DNA of 64,000 nucleotides, taken from Diplolepis rosae. Taxonomy: Eukaryota; Arthropoda; Insecta; Hymenoptera; Diplolepididae. Position numbers and translations under genes: made by a program. The DNA is taken from positions 21,779,501 through 21,843,500 of the forward strand of contig JAPYXD010000723.1 in NCBI GenBank assembly GCA_030998225.1, written 5' to 3'. The notes under the pieces are model-generated. The model made no database searches. It saw only the letters and a list, made by a program, of their open reading frames with translations, and was not told the origin of the DNA. Every line of letters begins with the position of its first letter. Positions within the stretch are counted from its first letter, which is position 1. Below, piece by piece: positions 44,996 to 55,677 of this stretch.

Positions 44996-46123
44996 TGGAG
45001 AAAAAAGAATTTACTTTTCTCATTAAACATTATTATTTGAGAAATTTGAAAATATATTTGTGTTGTTACCAGTATAAATATTAATAGCGTAGATGATGGC
45101 CTTTCTGGTATATGTGAAGGTGTTATATTGAGAAAATTAATAGATCAGTTTCAAAAATTCTTTTGAAAAAGAATATTTATTATTTTCCTCAACAAGTCAG
45201 TCGACGTTTCGAATGAAGCTTCATTCCTTTTCAAGACTTAGAAAGTACGTTGCGAGGATTTCGAGTTTATAACAAAACAATTTATAAAGAAGACGTCACA
45301 TGGTTATGTATAAAAATTTTTCGTTGAAAATAACAAATTGATGAAGTCTTTAGTTAATATTTCATTGTTAATCAAGTTTATGCAACATGAATATTATGAT
45401 TACAATGAAATATTAACTAAAGACTTCATCAATTTGTTATTTTCAACGAAAAATTTTTATACATAACCATGTGACGTCTTCTTTATAAATTGTTTTGTTA
45501 TAAACTCGAAATCCTCGCAACGTACTTTCTAAGTCTTGAAAAGGAATGAAGCTTCATTCGAAACGTCGACTGACTTGTTGAGGAAAATAATAAATATTCT
45601 TTTTCAAAAGAATTTTTGAAACTGATCTATTAATTTTCTCAATATAACACCTTCACATATACCAGAAAGGCCATCATCTACGCTATTAATATTATTATTT
45701 GAGGGAAAATACGGCTGAAAAAGGTTTAAAAAAGCTCAATAAGTACTATGCTACATCTGCTGCATCGAATACAACAGTCAAAAGGTGGATGGTCGTACTA
45801 GCACAAATGACGAACCACATTCAGGGAGGCCTACAGATGCGATTACGCCAGAAATTATGACGATGATCAAATTGACTGAATTAAAATACAAATTGCTTTT
45901 CCACCTCTCGTATTCTTCATATTTGCCCCCCTGCAATTATCATCTTTTCCTAAACTTGAAGAAATGGCTGGCTGACAAGAGATTTTACTCAAATGAAGAG
46001 GTCATGGCCAACACAAATGTGTATTCTGAGGATTTGAGCACGGAATACTATAAAAAAGGTATCGAGCTTTTTGAAACTCGTTGTAATAAGCACATCGAGT
46101 TTAAAAGGAACTATGTGGAATAA
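44996..46123 (+). pseudogene. Mariner transposase, irritans type, split by an insertion and deleted
   Basis: ATG 44996 opens MEKKEFTFLIKHYYLR and is broken at 45042 by the hairpin element. After it the protein resumes (YYLRENTAEKGLKKLNKYYA, 45693 on). A frameshift near 45790 leads to GRTSTNDEPHSGRPTDAITP and EIMTMIK, where a deletion of about 180 residues jumps to KLLFHLSYSSYLPP, next to where the third Asp should be: the usual APSDY reads PPCNY, so that Asp is Asn. The C-terminus NKHIEFKRNYVE ends at stop 46121-46123. First and second Asp blocks are deleted. Confidence 0.82.
45042..45690. mobile_element. Hairpin element with 292-bp arms and 13-bp target duplication
   Basis: The arms 45077-45368 and 45402-45693 are practically perfect reverse complements with a 33-bp loop. 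The insertion is bounded by the direct repeat ATTATTATTTGAG (45029-45041 and 45691-45703), whose single copy restores the mariner reading. About 35 bp at the left (45042-45076) is outside the palindrome. The outer ends read GTAGATGATGGCCTTTCTGG, resembling the ends of the hairpin at 23163-24095. No protein encoded. Near-identity of the arms implies recent origin or gene conversion. Confidence 0.9.
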
Positions 46124-46189
46124 TAAATGCAAAATTTCCCAAAGAAATGTTGTTTTATTACTCAGGCCCGGCACTTTTCAAACGATCTA

Positions 46190-46345
46190 GTTTTTTAATC
46201 CGCCAGTAAATCTTCGCCGAAAACTCTTGTTACAACCTCTTTCATCTCCTCCGTTTTGGTGGCTAAGTCAACGTTTACAATCTCTATCGAGAACATAGAA
46301 ACAAGATGACGGACCATTCTGTTTTCAACAAAACTCACTCACTAT
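46190..46345 (-). pseudogene. Non-LTR gag-like fragment
   Basis: The minus strand reads VRHLVSMFSIEIVNVDLATK then TEEMKEVVTRVFGEDL, parallel to the segments KIVDIDPSIEAEDFEEAVRG (8190) and EVDILNVNPTTKTQ (about 52220) of the two gag relics. It stops where the mariner begins (46187). Short, so tentative. Confidence 0.45.
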
Positions 46346-47370
46346 TGGACAAAATTATTGCAACTGCTCCCGTAGAATAGAAATAATCCGATTAATATTC
46401 AAGTTAATTATTATAAACAAATTCTTACTTGCGTGTATTTCCCGTCGAAAAAATTTTTTGTTTGACTAGTTGTTGATTTTTCGGAACAGAAGTGATTTAT
46501 GATTGCCTTTAAAAGCGTTTTTAAACTTAAATTTTAATCAAACATAAATAATATAGATTGTTAACAATAATTTCTATAAAAAAATGACCCAATCGGCCGT
46601 TTACTCTTAGAAAAAAATTATTTTTCCTTAAATTATTGTTGGGATGACATTTTTTGTGATAATTTAACCAACAAAATTAATTGAAAAATAATTTATATGA
46701 TTATTATGAACATTTTTTTTAACCAAAAACTTAGATTTATCACTTTTTCATACAAAAAAGGGGTTTTCACGAAAATTATTCGCCAATAACCTAAAAGTGA
46801 TTCTAAAACTAATTATGAGACACTAAATAACAATTTGTGTGATTATTAATAACATTTTCTATAAAAAAATGTCACAATCCGAATTTTGAATTCCTTTAGA
46901 GGAGTTCCTTTCTATTGCTCTTCTATTTGAAAACAAAAAGGGGGTCCGGAGTTTTTACAATGCCCCTAGAGGAAGCTTTTTCTTCTTTTTTCATTCCTTA
47001 AAAATTTGTATTGAGTGGTATTCTTTATTGTTATAGTTGTAGTTGAAACTTCTCGCTAATTAAGAGTAAGCGCACTTTCCCTAATACAATAGTAAATTTC
47101 ACTCTGAATGAGTTAATATTTCCTAATTCAGTTTTAGAGAAAAGAATTGTATTATTATAAATTAGTTAGTATAATTATATTATAAAATTATTATTATATT
47201 TATAAAATGAATTATCATAAATTTTATAATATATATTATATAATTTTAAAGTTTTATTCCATGAAATTCCACACAGACATACTTAATAAATTATGTCTGA
47301 AAAACTTTAGACAAAGCTGCAATAAACATTTTAAAATCTTACGCAATTGAATCGTTCTTTACAATCCTGC
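46346..47370. other. AT-rich stretch with an internal repeated phrase
   Basis: TTTCTATAAAAAAATGACCC (46570) and TTTCTATAAAAAAATGTCAC (46857) with similar surroundings suggest an old duplicated unit of about 285 bp. No gene seen. Confidence 0.35.
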
Positions 47371-47469
47371 AATAACGTTGTATGTTCCACTTACCATTAG
47401 GGTAATTTTATCCACGAATGTAGGTATAAAATGACCCTTAAGGCAAGTGGCACATACAGCATTGTTATA
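47371..47469. repeat. Short hairpin MITE
   Basis: AATAACGTTGTATGTTCCAC (left) pairs with the complement of GTGGCACATACAGCATTGTT (right), arms about 41 bp, loop 14 bp. Confidence 0.6.
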
Positions 47470-48290
47470 AAGCATAGTTTAATTAATGTCCACGCCGTTA
47501 AACTACACCGTCTGTACTCTCCATCGTTAAATTACAAATTTAATTGTTTCAGGGTTACATAATGAAATTCAATTTTCTTGTGGGTCCTTTTCCATCTTCC
47601 ACAATAGTAAAGAATAAGTGGAAATTTTGGATCAAAATATGCCAGAGATTGTATTTCACAACAGATTTTTGGTGTTTGAATGAATTTTTAGTGTTTTTTT
47701 GTTGCTTAACTATGTTGAATTTATCATTAATCGAGACCGAACACTAAATGACAAATTTTTTTTTTAAAATTCAATTATTTAGCATTCTTCGACGTAAGAG
47801 ATTTTTATTTATTTAATTATTTAATAATAATATTTTTACAAAATAAATTGGTCCTTAACAACAACTGTCATTGATATAAACCATTTTTATAAACGAATCC
47901 ACTTATTTCGCATTATTAAAGATAAAAAAGTCTTATTTTCTTCGAAATTGCTTATTTTCACCTCAAAAATACTTTAATTTATACTGATTCGAACTACTTC
48001 ATACAAAAGTTGTAACACATAACAATCTGTAGAACATTTTGATCATTTTTTAATATTCTTATCTTAAATCCCCTAAGATCATTAGGAGTTAATTTTATTT
48101 CGTGTACAAAAGTGCATATCACAACATGTAAATTAGTTTCATTCATTTCATACAATGTGTACATATCGGTTTTTTTATCTCAATGATTTAAAACAACTAA
48201 AGTACATGTTTCAAGTGAAAAGCATGAGCTTTGCGTGATAAAATACGTGTACTCCAGAATATATAAAGAGTTTGAAGAAATTCATTATAG
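47470..48290. other. AT-rich stretch, nothing recognised
   Basis: A possible acceptor (TTAATTGTTTCAG, near 47553) is followed by ATG 47561, but no conserved exon is evident. Confidence 0.35.
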
Positions 48291-48299
48291 AATAATAGT

Positions 48300-48830
48300 A
48301 TCTTATGTTCCTAGGCGCATAATGAGGGTTATTACGCGACGAGTGACAATGCTCGCAGAAGATCGAAGCCAAGGCGCGATCAGTCCTGCGAGCATTTTAA
48401 GCGAGTCTTGTAATTACCCGAATTGTGTGCATTGGCGCATATTCTATTTTATGTGACTTCGGCGCATTTACGAGTTTTTCTGCGTACACTCGAATCCAAT
48501 CTGAAAGGGTCGAAATTGCCGTGATCATCGTCCATCTCACTTGACATTTCGCAAATACTTCCAGCCATCTTGATTTTCTCGATCTTGTGTAGTAGTAGCG
48601 TATTGTAATAGACGCATGCGCAGTTCAAATGTACAAGGCTTTGTCAGTATGGTGCCAACGCTGTACGAAGAAGAAGAAGAATAATAAGAAGATTACGCTC
48701 CGCTGTATGGTTATAGGCGCATGCGCAGTTCAATTTTTACATTACATTCCTCTGTTTCGTAATACACATTACAATACTCTCAACTGTAGCGTGAAAACGA
48801 GTTTACGCACCGGAGGCACATAAAAATCAT
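48300..48830. promoter_or_regulatory. Promoter-like GC-richer stretch with paired NRF-1-type sites
   Basis: CGCATGCGCAGTTCAA occurs at 48613 and 48718, both matching the palindromic NRF-1/EWG core GCGCATGCGC (the first has ACGCATGCGC). GCCATCTTG at 48564 fits a YY1/Pho-type element, with ACTTCC (ETS-like) just before it. Repeated GGCGCAT words lie at 48314, 48431 and 48464. This mix is typical of housekeeping promoters. No adjoining exon is recognisable, and a duplicated repeat could mimic the pattern. Confidence 0.3.
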
Positions 48831-48939
48831 TAATTTCATTAAATTCATTAATTGAAAAATATTGAACAAAATGCTACTCGGAGAAAATATATAGACAAGT
48901 AAAAAAATCGTTTACCTACCCTCCTTTTCTATAATTCAA

Positions 48940-50215
48940 AATAAAAATTGGTTTATATTAAGAAAAAGTTTGATTATTTTTTAAAAATAATGAATTTGAA
49001 TACAACAAATCCTTGGTTTGATTTCAAAAAATGTTGTTTGAATATGAAAAACTTTTTTCCAAATTACTACACGAAAAAAATTTGTCGCTTAAAAAGTCAT
49101 CGACTTTGTGTAATACTTGTGGATAGGTTAGAAAGTCGACTAAATATTATAAACCTCCTTATTAAAGAATATGATGGATAATCGCTCAAAATGTAAAACG
49201 TAAATTCGAAAGTTTAAGTGACAGTCGCGGAAAATTCAAAACACCGTGGGTTGGGTTCCATTTTCTCTAAACCAGGCATCGAAAGTTTAAGTGACAGTCG
49301 AAGAAAATGTTGAACAGTGTAAAAAGGAAAATATTATTTTCTGTGATATGATCCTGCACTTATAGTTAATTATTTTTCACTTTTACATTACCTATATAAT
49401 CCTAATATGAACTTACTATTACATTTAACACTGTACATTACAGAAACGCAATTTTTTATAAACACTTCGCAGCACCGAGAATCGAACGCTCGAACGCACG
49501 CACGCACCCTAACCCAATTCTAATCGCACGCCTTAACCCGCATAGCCGATAAATGTCGTGGAGACTTGTTTAAAATATTTGGATCACATTCAGAGTTTGA
49601 AGGCAAAACTAAAATAATAGATAAATTTCAAATTTGACATAATACACTTTATCAAGGTAAACATATACTTACTCGGAACTAATTCTTCAATCCAGATTCA
49701 AACGAAACCAAACGATATGTAATCTCAAAATCTAACCAAAATTATTACAAAAACAAAAAGCCTAGCCGCATTGTCTGCTGCGCGATGCTACGAATTACGT
49801 TTCTGCGCATCGCTTTTTGCGACTGTCGAGAAAATTTTAGAAGACGGCATATAAAATCTGATGGACTTTAGAATACAATTTACAAAACTATTTGTTTGAA
49901 TTACTTTCATTTCAAATTATTCGATGGTCTTTTAAAATCTATGACAAATAAATCCAAAGATTGTGAAACTTTTCATTACTTCTTCGAAAAGATCAGTTAC
50001 TGTTTAAAATACTTTTATGATAATAAATACGCGACTTTTTTTCTTCGACCTTGTTTTTTAAAAGTTATTCGATTTTTTTCTACTATTTCCTAAAAGTCAT
50101 TGGAACCTTACAAGACTTTCTCCGATTTTACTTTCTGTCCACAACTCTTCGAATAGTCTGTTAAATTTTAAGCGACAAATTTTTTCCGTGTATAACAAGT
50201 TTTGAAAGAATAACT
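48940..50215. repeat. Composite repeat with weak inverted flanks and a GC-rich core
   Basis: GAAAAAAATTTGTCGCTTAA near 49074 is mirrored near 50164-50190 (minus strand GGAAAAAATTTGTCGCTTAA), with weaker agreement on both sides. Inside are a 25-bp direct repeat CGAAAGTTTAAGTGACAGTC (49207 and 49279) and a tRNA-like unit. Boundaries and class are uncertain. Confidence 0.4.
49473..49552 (-). repeat. tRNA-like unit (Leu/Ser type), probably SINE or pseudogene
   Basis: The minus strand has a type-II-like A region GGCTATGCGGGTTAAGGC, the word ATTAGAA (resembling a Leu UAG anticodon loop) and B box GTTCGATTCTC with a CGAG/CTCG stem. The anticodon stem and acceptor stem are not convincing, and a GTGC repeat replaces the variable arm. 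Confidence 0.4.
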
Positions 50216-51056
50216 TTTCAATCGGACCACAACAGAATAGAACCTTTAGTTTTTTCTGTAATAAATATAATCCTAGAATTAAAAAATTTTAATTTATAAT
50301 GGAATTAGCCAGCTTGAATTCATTGCCATTACAAGATGCAATGAAAATATCAATAAAACTTAACCATTAATATGAACCATTAATTTCTTAACGATATCAA
50401 TTATCCTAGAATTATATGAATATATTCATATTGAAAGCGATTTCATTATCACGAAATTATGGACCAAGTTTCCGAGTACTTTTCATAATTATTTATACGC
50501 AGATCTGGTAATTACTAGACTTTAAAACTTTTCACCTCTTGTTACTCGGAGGCCAATTAGCAATGGATTCGTCGATTTTCCAATAATCTGATTACGTGCA
50601 GTAACTTGTATGATTGAAGGCCTCAGGCTTTTAATTGAATGACATAAAGTTGATCAATGAAACTTAATCCTAGTAAAATGAATTATTGTTAAGAGTTTTA
50701 AGTAAACTTATACACTTTCGTACAGAAATATAAGTCTCTCAAACCGTTAATAAAATTAATTTCATTCTATATATGCTCTCTAAATCTGAATTAATCAAAA
50801 GTCGACAGCTAATTCACATTCGATAAAAATTTCTGATAATCATTAGCTATTTATTTACTAATTACTTGTCAAACTATTAATATCTACTTATTGAATAACC
50901 ACAAAATGACTAATAGTAAGTAGTATATTTTCCATCAATTTGCATCATCGACCGACCTCTTATTAATTCAGAACTAGTGAGTATATATATTTAGGTACAC
51001 GATTTTCCTAAATGTTACTGAAGATCGAACAAATGTTTGATGTCATTCATAGATTA
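50216..51056. other. AT-rich stretch, nothing recognised
   Basis: No supported feature. Confidence 0.4.
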
Positions 51057-51156
51057 ATGAATTAATCATTACTTCCATTGTTATTTTCAATTGTATAAGT
51101 TTCTGTGGAATGTTTTTGTGAAAAAAATCGTTTCCTTTCAGGATTAATATACTTAC

Positions 51157-51265
51157 TATATACTGAACGAATTTCGTTGTAGATACACGTAAAAGTTACT
51201 GACGAGGAATCGCGATAGAAAACCTTCGTACTATCACCTTTGTCTATCTGTGGACCATTAGTCAT
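51157..51265 (-). other. Possible exon, minus strand
   Basis: ATG 51265 opens MTNGPQIDKGDSTKVFYRDS then SSVTFTCIYNEIRSVY, ending at a strong donor GTAAGT (51156-51151). The composition is less AT-biased than the surroundings, and a stop lies upstream in frame. No family can be named; the SVTFTC wording is vaguely Ig-like, but too short to trust. Confidence 0.2.
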
Positions 51266-51777
51266 CGTACTCACGGGAGATAGCGTTCATTTTATTCTAC
51301 AGTTGTTCAATTCCGTGGTTATCTTCACGTTACAAGACATCAAGGAAAATGGCTGGGTTGGACATTTAAGGAAAAAAAGTACCATCGGAAGCGAAAGCAT
51401 TTCTTTTGATTGTTCAAAGCGTATTATGTATCGCAACTAAGCTAAGTCCATCTCACCCTCCAGAAACAAAAATATAAAAAGCGATTTTTGCATAGGAAAG
51501 AATAGATACTTTGTATCGATGCAAAATGTAAAAACTTTGCATATCTCGAAAACTATCTTCTTCTAACCCCAAACCTATCTACTGGGTTTAATAATATCGA
51601 TCCTTTCGAATCCTTGTTTACCACATATCTATTTTCTAGAATCTGTATATTTGAATCCAAGTCAACCTTTTGTCTATACATGTTTATCCTGTTTTTATCT
51701 CTTTTAAAATATATTTTTTTTTTTCAGGATGACGGTGAATCTTTTATATGTAAGACACACGGTGTTCTGGAAGTGTC
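51266..51777. other. No feature recognised; possible acceptor at 51727
   Basis: A long T tract ending TTTTTTTTTTTTCAG at 51727 is followed by GATGACGGTGAATC, open for about 50 bp before the gag relic begins. This is a good-looking 3' splice site, but with no recognised exon. Confidence 0.25.
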
Positions 51778-52960
51778 GGATTCCTCCCAAACTATAACCT
51801 CTCCTATTTTGCGCCAACCAATGGCCCCGGAACTGCGTTAGCATTACTACAAGGTCATTGTCTATAGGCACATTACCCCGCTTCTCGGCGTTTTTTGTTG
51901 TTGCCTACTTAACTTTCTATGCGGCTTCTTGAGACTTCCTCTTCGAGACCGCACTCTCTGAGCGTTGCACATTCTATAGTACCCGGAAGATCATCAGTAC
52001 TCCTTCTTGCAAATCGTGGATGGAACCCAATGTGGGTCACCCTTAGTAGCTTCAATGCCCTCACTTCATCCATCTTGGCGTAAGCCCTTCGCGATCCTTT
52101 GTAGGATTTCTTCGTTATGGACATCATTTAAGCCACTAGCGAATCTTCGTTGAAGAATTTCACCCGAGCCTCTTCCACTTACTGCGTCTTCGTGGTTGGA
52201 TTGACGTTTAGGATGTCCACCTCAATCCTCGGGATGAGATGAAGAACTACTCCGCTTTCCCCGAGAACATCCTCTATGACAGAGCTAAATATAGCTCTGG
52301 CGCTACACTGCTTTTGACTAAAATCTTCTTGCATTTGTTTCCATAATATGTCTGACTTTAACGCCCAGTTCTTCAGGGTTGAGACGCTTCAGATTTTTGA
52401 GGATCTTGGCATAACTCGCCCCTCTTGCACAATGAGCAACGCTTCGTGGCGCACAGCTTTCAGCGTTTGCTTTTTTCTTCTCCTTGGGTGGAACCTTTTT
52501 ATCCTTTGGTCTCGTTTTTGTGACTTTATCCTATTCACTATCGTTTCAAGTTCTAAGCTTTTTCTTCAACTCATTATTTGTAGTAACCTTCTGTGGATTA
52601 ACGGTTGAATTCGTTGTTCGTTTGCGGTTTTCAGGCTTGGACGCCACCTTTATTGGAGATGCCGTCTGGGACACCTCGCTGACGATGTCTTTTGGTCTCG
52701 TTGACATACCCTCTTTAAGTTTCTTGCCGAGTACGTCGGTTAGATAATACACGAAGTTATTAACCCAGCCTTCTGTAGTTTCTGAATTTGAGCGCAATGT
52801 ACCCAGTTCTTAAAAAGGCGTCCTCTATTCCTCTCCTGATTGGCAAGAACATGTTCTTCTTCGTCTTGCAAAAACCTCGACTTTCCTAATGATATCCGCC
52901 ACTCTGTCGATTTACTTTTTCTCCTTTGAGAACTTCTCCTCACCAGATTCTTTATAATAT
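51778..52960 (-). pseudogene. Non-LTR retrotransposon gag-like ORF1, second copy, decayed
   Basis: Minus-strand relic related to 7600-8690. From about 52960 down: NQERNRGRLFKNWVHC, a basic linker (RRRKKQTLKA near 52480), YAKILKNLK-like wording near 52410 in a shifted frame, IFSSVIEDVLGESGVV (about 52270), EVDILNVNPTTKTQ with a stop, VKFFNEDSL, then TKKSYKGSRRAYAKMDEVRA and LKLLRVTHIGFHPRF (52120-52010). The zinc-knuckle region is too decayed to read. DNA at 51800-51930 matches 7640-7740. Several stops and frameshifts make it non-functional. Confidence 0.7.
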
Positions 52961-53104
52961 TTCACTTCAGACTTGTGGCTCCTGCCCGTCATCACCGTTA
53001 AGTCCAACTCTCCACCAAATAACTGCTCACAAAAGATTCTTTCAAATTATTATTCTCCATCGCACTATACCCAGATACCATTCAGTTTCTAGCATGGACA
53101 GCAC

Positions 53105-54300
53105 GGTTGTTCACACCTTAGCTTGGGGGTTTTTTTCGAGACCATCCCTGGGCCATTGTCCGCAAATACTTATTTAGTTTTGTACCCGTATTCAGCAGAA
53201 TCCTTGGGTACAGGGACCCTCTATCCATGAGACGAAGACAATTGCCAATACAAGCATGCCAATGGTTAATTCAATCTTCCATACACTTCTTATAGGCCTC
53301 GGCCGGAATGGCCTTTAGTTCCTTCAGCAAATTTCTTTTTATGGCCTCAATCGTCTCATGGCGCGTTCCCCGGAGTGGCTATTTGAGTTTTGGAAACAGA
53401 ACAAAGTCACAGGAAGCAAAATCTGGTGAATACGGTGGCTGAGCAATGACTTGTTTTGTGTTTAGCCAAAAAATTCAGTCAAAATCAGGCTGAAATGTGA
53501 CGGCGCATTATCGTGGTGAAAAATCCATGAGTTGTCTGTCCACAAATCCGGCCGTTTACGATGAATTGCTTTACGTAGACACCTCAAACGGCCAAATAGT
53601 ATTCCTTATTGACCGTTTGACCCTCTAGGACAAATTCATGATTAACCACACCACGATAAACAAAGAAAACGATGAGCATCACCTTGATTTTTGACCGACT
53701 TTGACGTGGTTTTTTTGATTCTGACTCATTTTTGGCGCGCTATTCGCTAGATTGTTGGGCAGTTTCGACGTTATATTCATAAACCCACGTCTTGTCACCA
53801 GTAATAATACGTTTGATAAATGTAGGGTCATCAGCTACGTTGGAAAACATCTCTTTTGCGACCTCTACCCGGCGTTCTTTTTTCAAAGAATTCAGATCTT
53901 TCGGTACCAGTCTGGCGGCGACGCGCTTCATACCCAAAACATGAACCACAATGTGTCGAGTCGAACCATAAGAGATGTTGAGAGCCTCTGCTACCTCTCT
54001 AATGTAAACATGACGATTTTCGAGCACAATTTTCTTCACTTTTTCGATGTTATCGTCGTTAACAGAGGTGGATGGATGACTCGCAGGAGGCAAATTTTCT
54101 ACGACCTCACGACCCTCACTTATGCTTTATGCCATTCAAATACTTGCGTTCTCCATAAAGTAGACTCCCCAAAACACTTCTGCAACATTTTTAATGATTC
54201 CGTAGCTGTAATTTCACTAGAAACACAAAATTTCAAGCAATCTCGTTGTTCAATTTTTTTCCATAGTAAAAATCGCCAGTCAAACTTTTCGCGTTGTAAA
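53105..54300 (-). pseudogene. Mariner transposase, rosa/vertumnana-like, frameshifted
   Basis: The minus strand, from about 54110: PASHPSTSVNDDNIEKVKKI, IREVAEALNISYGSTRHIVV, RVAARLVPKDLNSLKKERRV, then KRIITGDKTWVYEYNVETAQ with the first catalytic Asp, followed by a stop near 53741. Further frames give RQSRSKIKVMLIVFFVYRGV and EGQTVNKEYYL, then near 53520 a frameshifted FHHDNAPSHF (second Asp) and YSPDFASCDF (third, near 53435). The C-terminal third is scrambled by frameshifts down to about 53230. The N-terminal 50 residues (54300-54110) contain several stops. The 201-codon plus-strand frame here is an antisense shadow. No inverted ends found. Confidence 0.8.
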
Positions 54301-54360
54301 CCAATGGCACACGACTGTCAAAGAAGGTGTTACCAACCTAGAAAGAAAAGCTTTTGACCG

Positions 54361-54685
54361 TATCGGCTTACACCCACGGTTTAACTGGACCAGTCCGGGT
54401 CGAATTTGATCAGATGGTATAGAACGATAAGGGTTACAAAAGATAGACGCGGGAACGCATTTAAAAAAGGATAAAAAATGATTGAAAGAATTAGATAAAT
54501 GACTGAGTTACATTGAGAGAAATTTTCAGCCAGGCCAACAGACCAAGTTTATTCAATTTTCAGGACAATAGAACATTCTTGTTCGATCTACTGAAATAAG
54601 AATTCTGTCATTTCAAGGACATTGTTTTCAGTTTCTGTTACCCTTTTTTTTACATGGATGAGAAATGAATGACGTCAGAGGTAAG
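54361..54685. repeat. Partial MITE-like end near 54510
   Basis: TTACATTGAGAGAAATTTTC (54508) resembles the CACWGAGAGAAAT end of the 956-bp element, and GGCCAACAGACCAAG follows. The opposite end was not found. The rest is unassigned. Confidence 0.3.
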
Positions 54686-54809
54686 AATAGTACATTGTTA
54701 AGAAAGTGGGGAATCTAGGAGATTCCCAACAAGCATGAAGGTGCCGTGCAAACGAATCGAGCACGGTAATCATGCGAGTTGGGAATCTCCACTTGGGTAA
54801 CATACTATT
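54686..54809. repeat. Short hairpin MITE
   Basis: GGAGATTCCCAACAAGCATG ... CCGTGC pairs with GCACGG ... CATGCGAGTTGGGAATCTCC. Weaker pairing extends to AATAGTACATTG on the left and its mirror at 54809. The loop is about 11 bp. Confidence 0.65.
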
Positions 54810-55029
54810 TTCTTTACATACCGCAAAGGGGAATGCGATTTCGATGCCTAGCACGAAACAGCAGAAATTATCATAAAAAAATTCATACACTAGATTGAGC
54901 CATACATCAATTCTCAAGCCTCATTCAACGTTGATTACTTGTCGGAGCCGGAAATAATCGAATGGAACAAGTGTACTTAAGAGCCAATTAAAAAGTGTTA
55001 AAGCTACAGGCATCGAAGTCGAACTTTCG
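54810..55029. other. No feature recognised
   Basis: Short interval between two hairpins; nothing supportable. Confidence 0.35.
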
Positions 55030-55181
55030 CATGAAGTGTTGTGAAAAATAGTATGAGCGCCACGGGAGGGAAGGCAGCATTCATGTATCGACTTGTGTGA
55101 TTGCAGCACTCGAAATTGTCGATACATTTGCTGCCTTTTCTCCTTTGGTGCACAAATAACTATTTACGTTGCAAGACGATA
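55030..55181. repeat. Short hairpin MITE
   Basis: AAGGCAGCATTCATGTATCG pairs with the complement of CGATACATTTGCTGCCTT across a 24-bp loop, with weaker pairing outward to about 55030 and 55181. Confidence 0.6.
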
Positions 55182-55677
55182 TACCGAATAACAAAAATCA
55201 CAGCTGCATTGGATAAGCTTGAAATAAATTATTATTTGTTCAAGTTTACATTAATATCTAATTTATTAGTATGGGAAATTGTCTTCTTTATTCATCGTAT
55301 GAAATGCAGGAAAAGGGATGTTTATTAGAACTATTTCCTTAATCTGAATAAGTAAAAAAATATTTACTTAAAAGTGTGAAACCGTTTACCTACTACTTTG
55401 AAGTGTATAATACAAATATGCCACTGCTACTTTAATAGTAAACGCTACAATGAATGAAGATAGTAAAATAAAATGCAAAAGTAGATGAATTATATTTTGA
55501 AAGCCGAAGGAGTTGTATCAACTAACCATTTTTTCAGTGTATTAGTAGAAAACTACTAGTTATTGGGGGAAATAATCACAAAAGCAATCGGTAAACGCTT
55601 TTGTAGAATTTCAATTGGCACACTGTGACAAAAGATTAATTATACCCTATATCTCGATAGACAACCAACCTTTTTTG
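55182..55677. other. AT-rich; possible MITE end at 55541
   Basis: CAACTAACCATTTTTTCAGTG followed by TA (55520-55543) resembles the right end of the MITE at 35364-35592. No left end found. Confidence 0.3.

Larger units (their letters stand above)
44835..46187 (+). mobile_element. Irritans-type mariner, internally deleted, carrying a hairpin insertion
   Basis: The left end GATGGTTTGAAAAGTCCCGG and the right end (minus strand GATCGTTTGAAAAGTGCCGG) are inverted repeats. TA flanks the right end (46188-46189); on the left it has mutated to CA. It holds a 649-bp insertion (45042-45690). Without that and its duplicated target the element is about 690 bp. Confidence 0.8.

Noticed and set aside
51240..51274. 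Ig-domain gene suggested by SVTFTC and nearby GDS words
   Set aside because: The matching words are on opposite strands and too short. Kept only as a weak exon candidate.
53752..54357. 201-codon plus-strand open frame, the longest in the window
   Set aside because: It is antisense to a recognisable mariner transposase on the minus strand and has no motif of its own.
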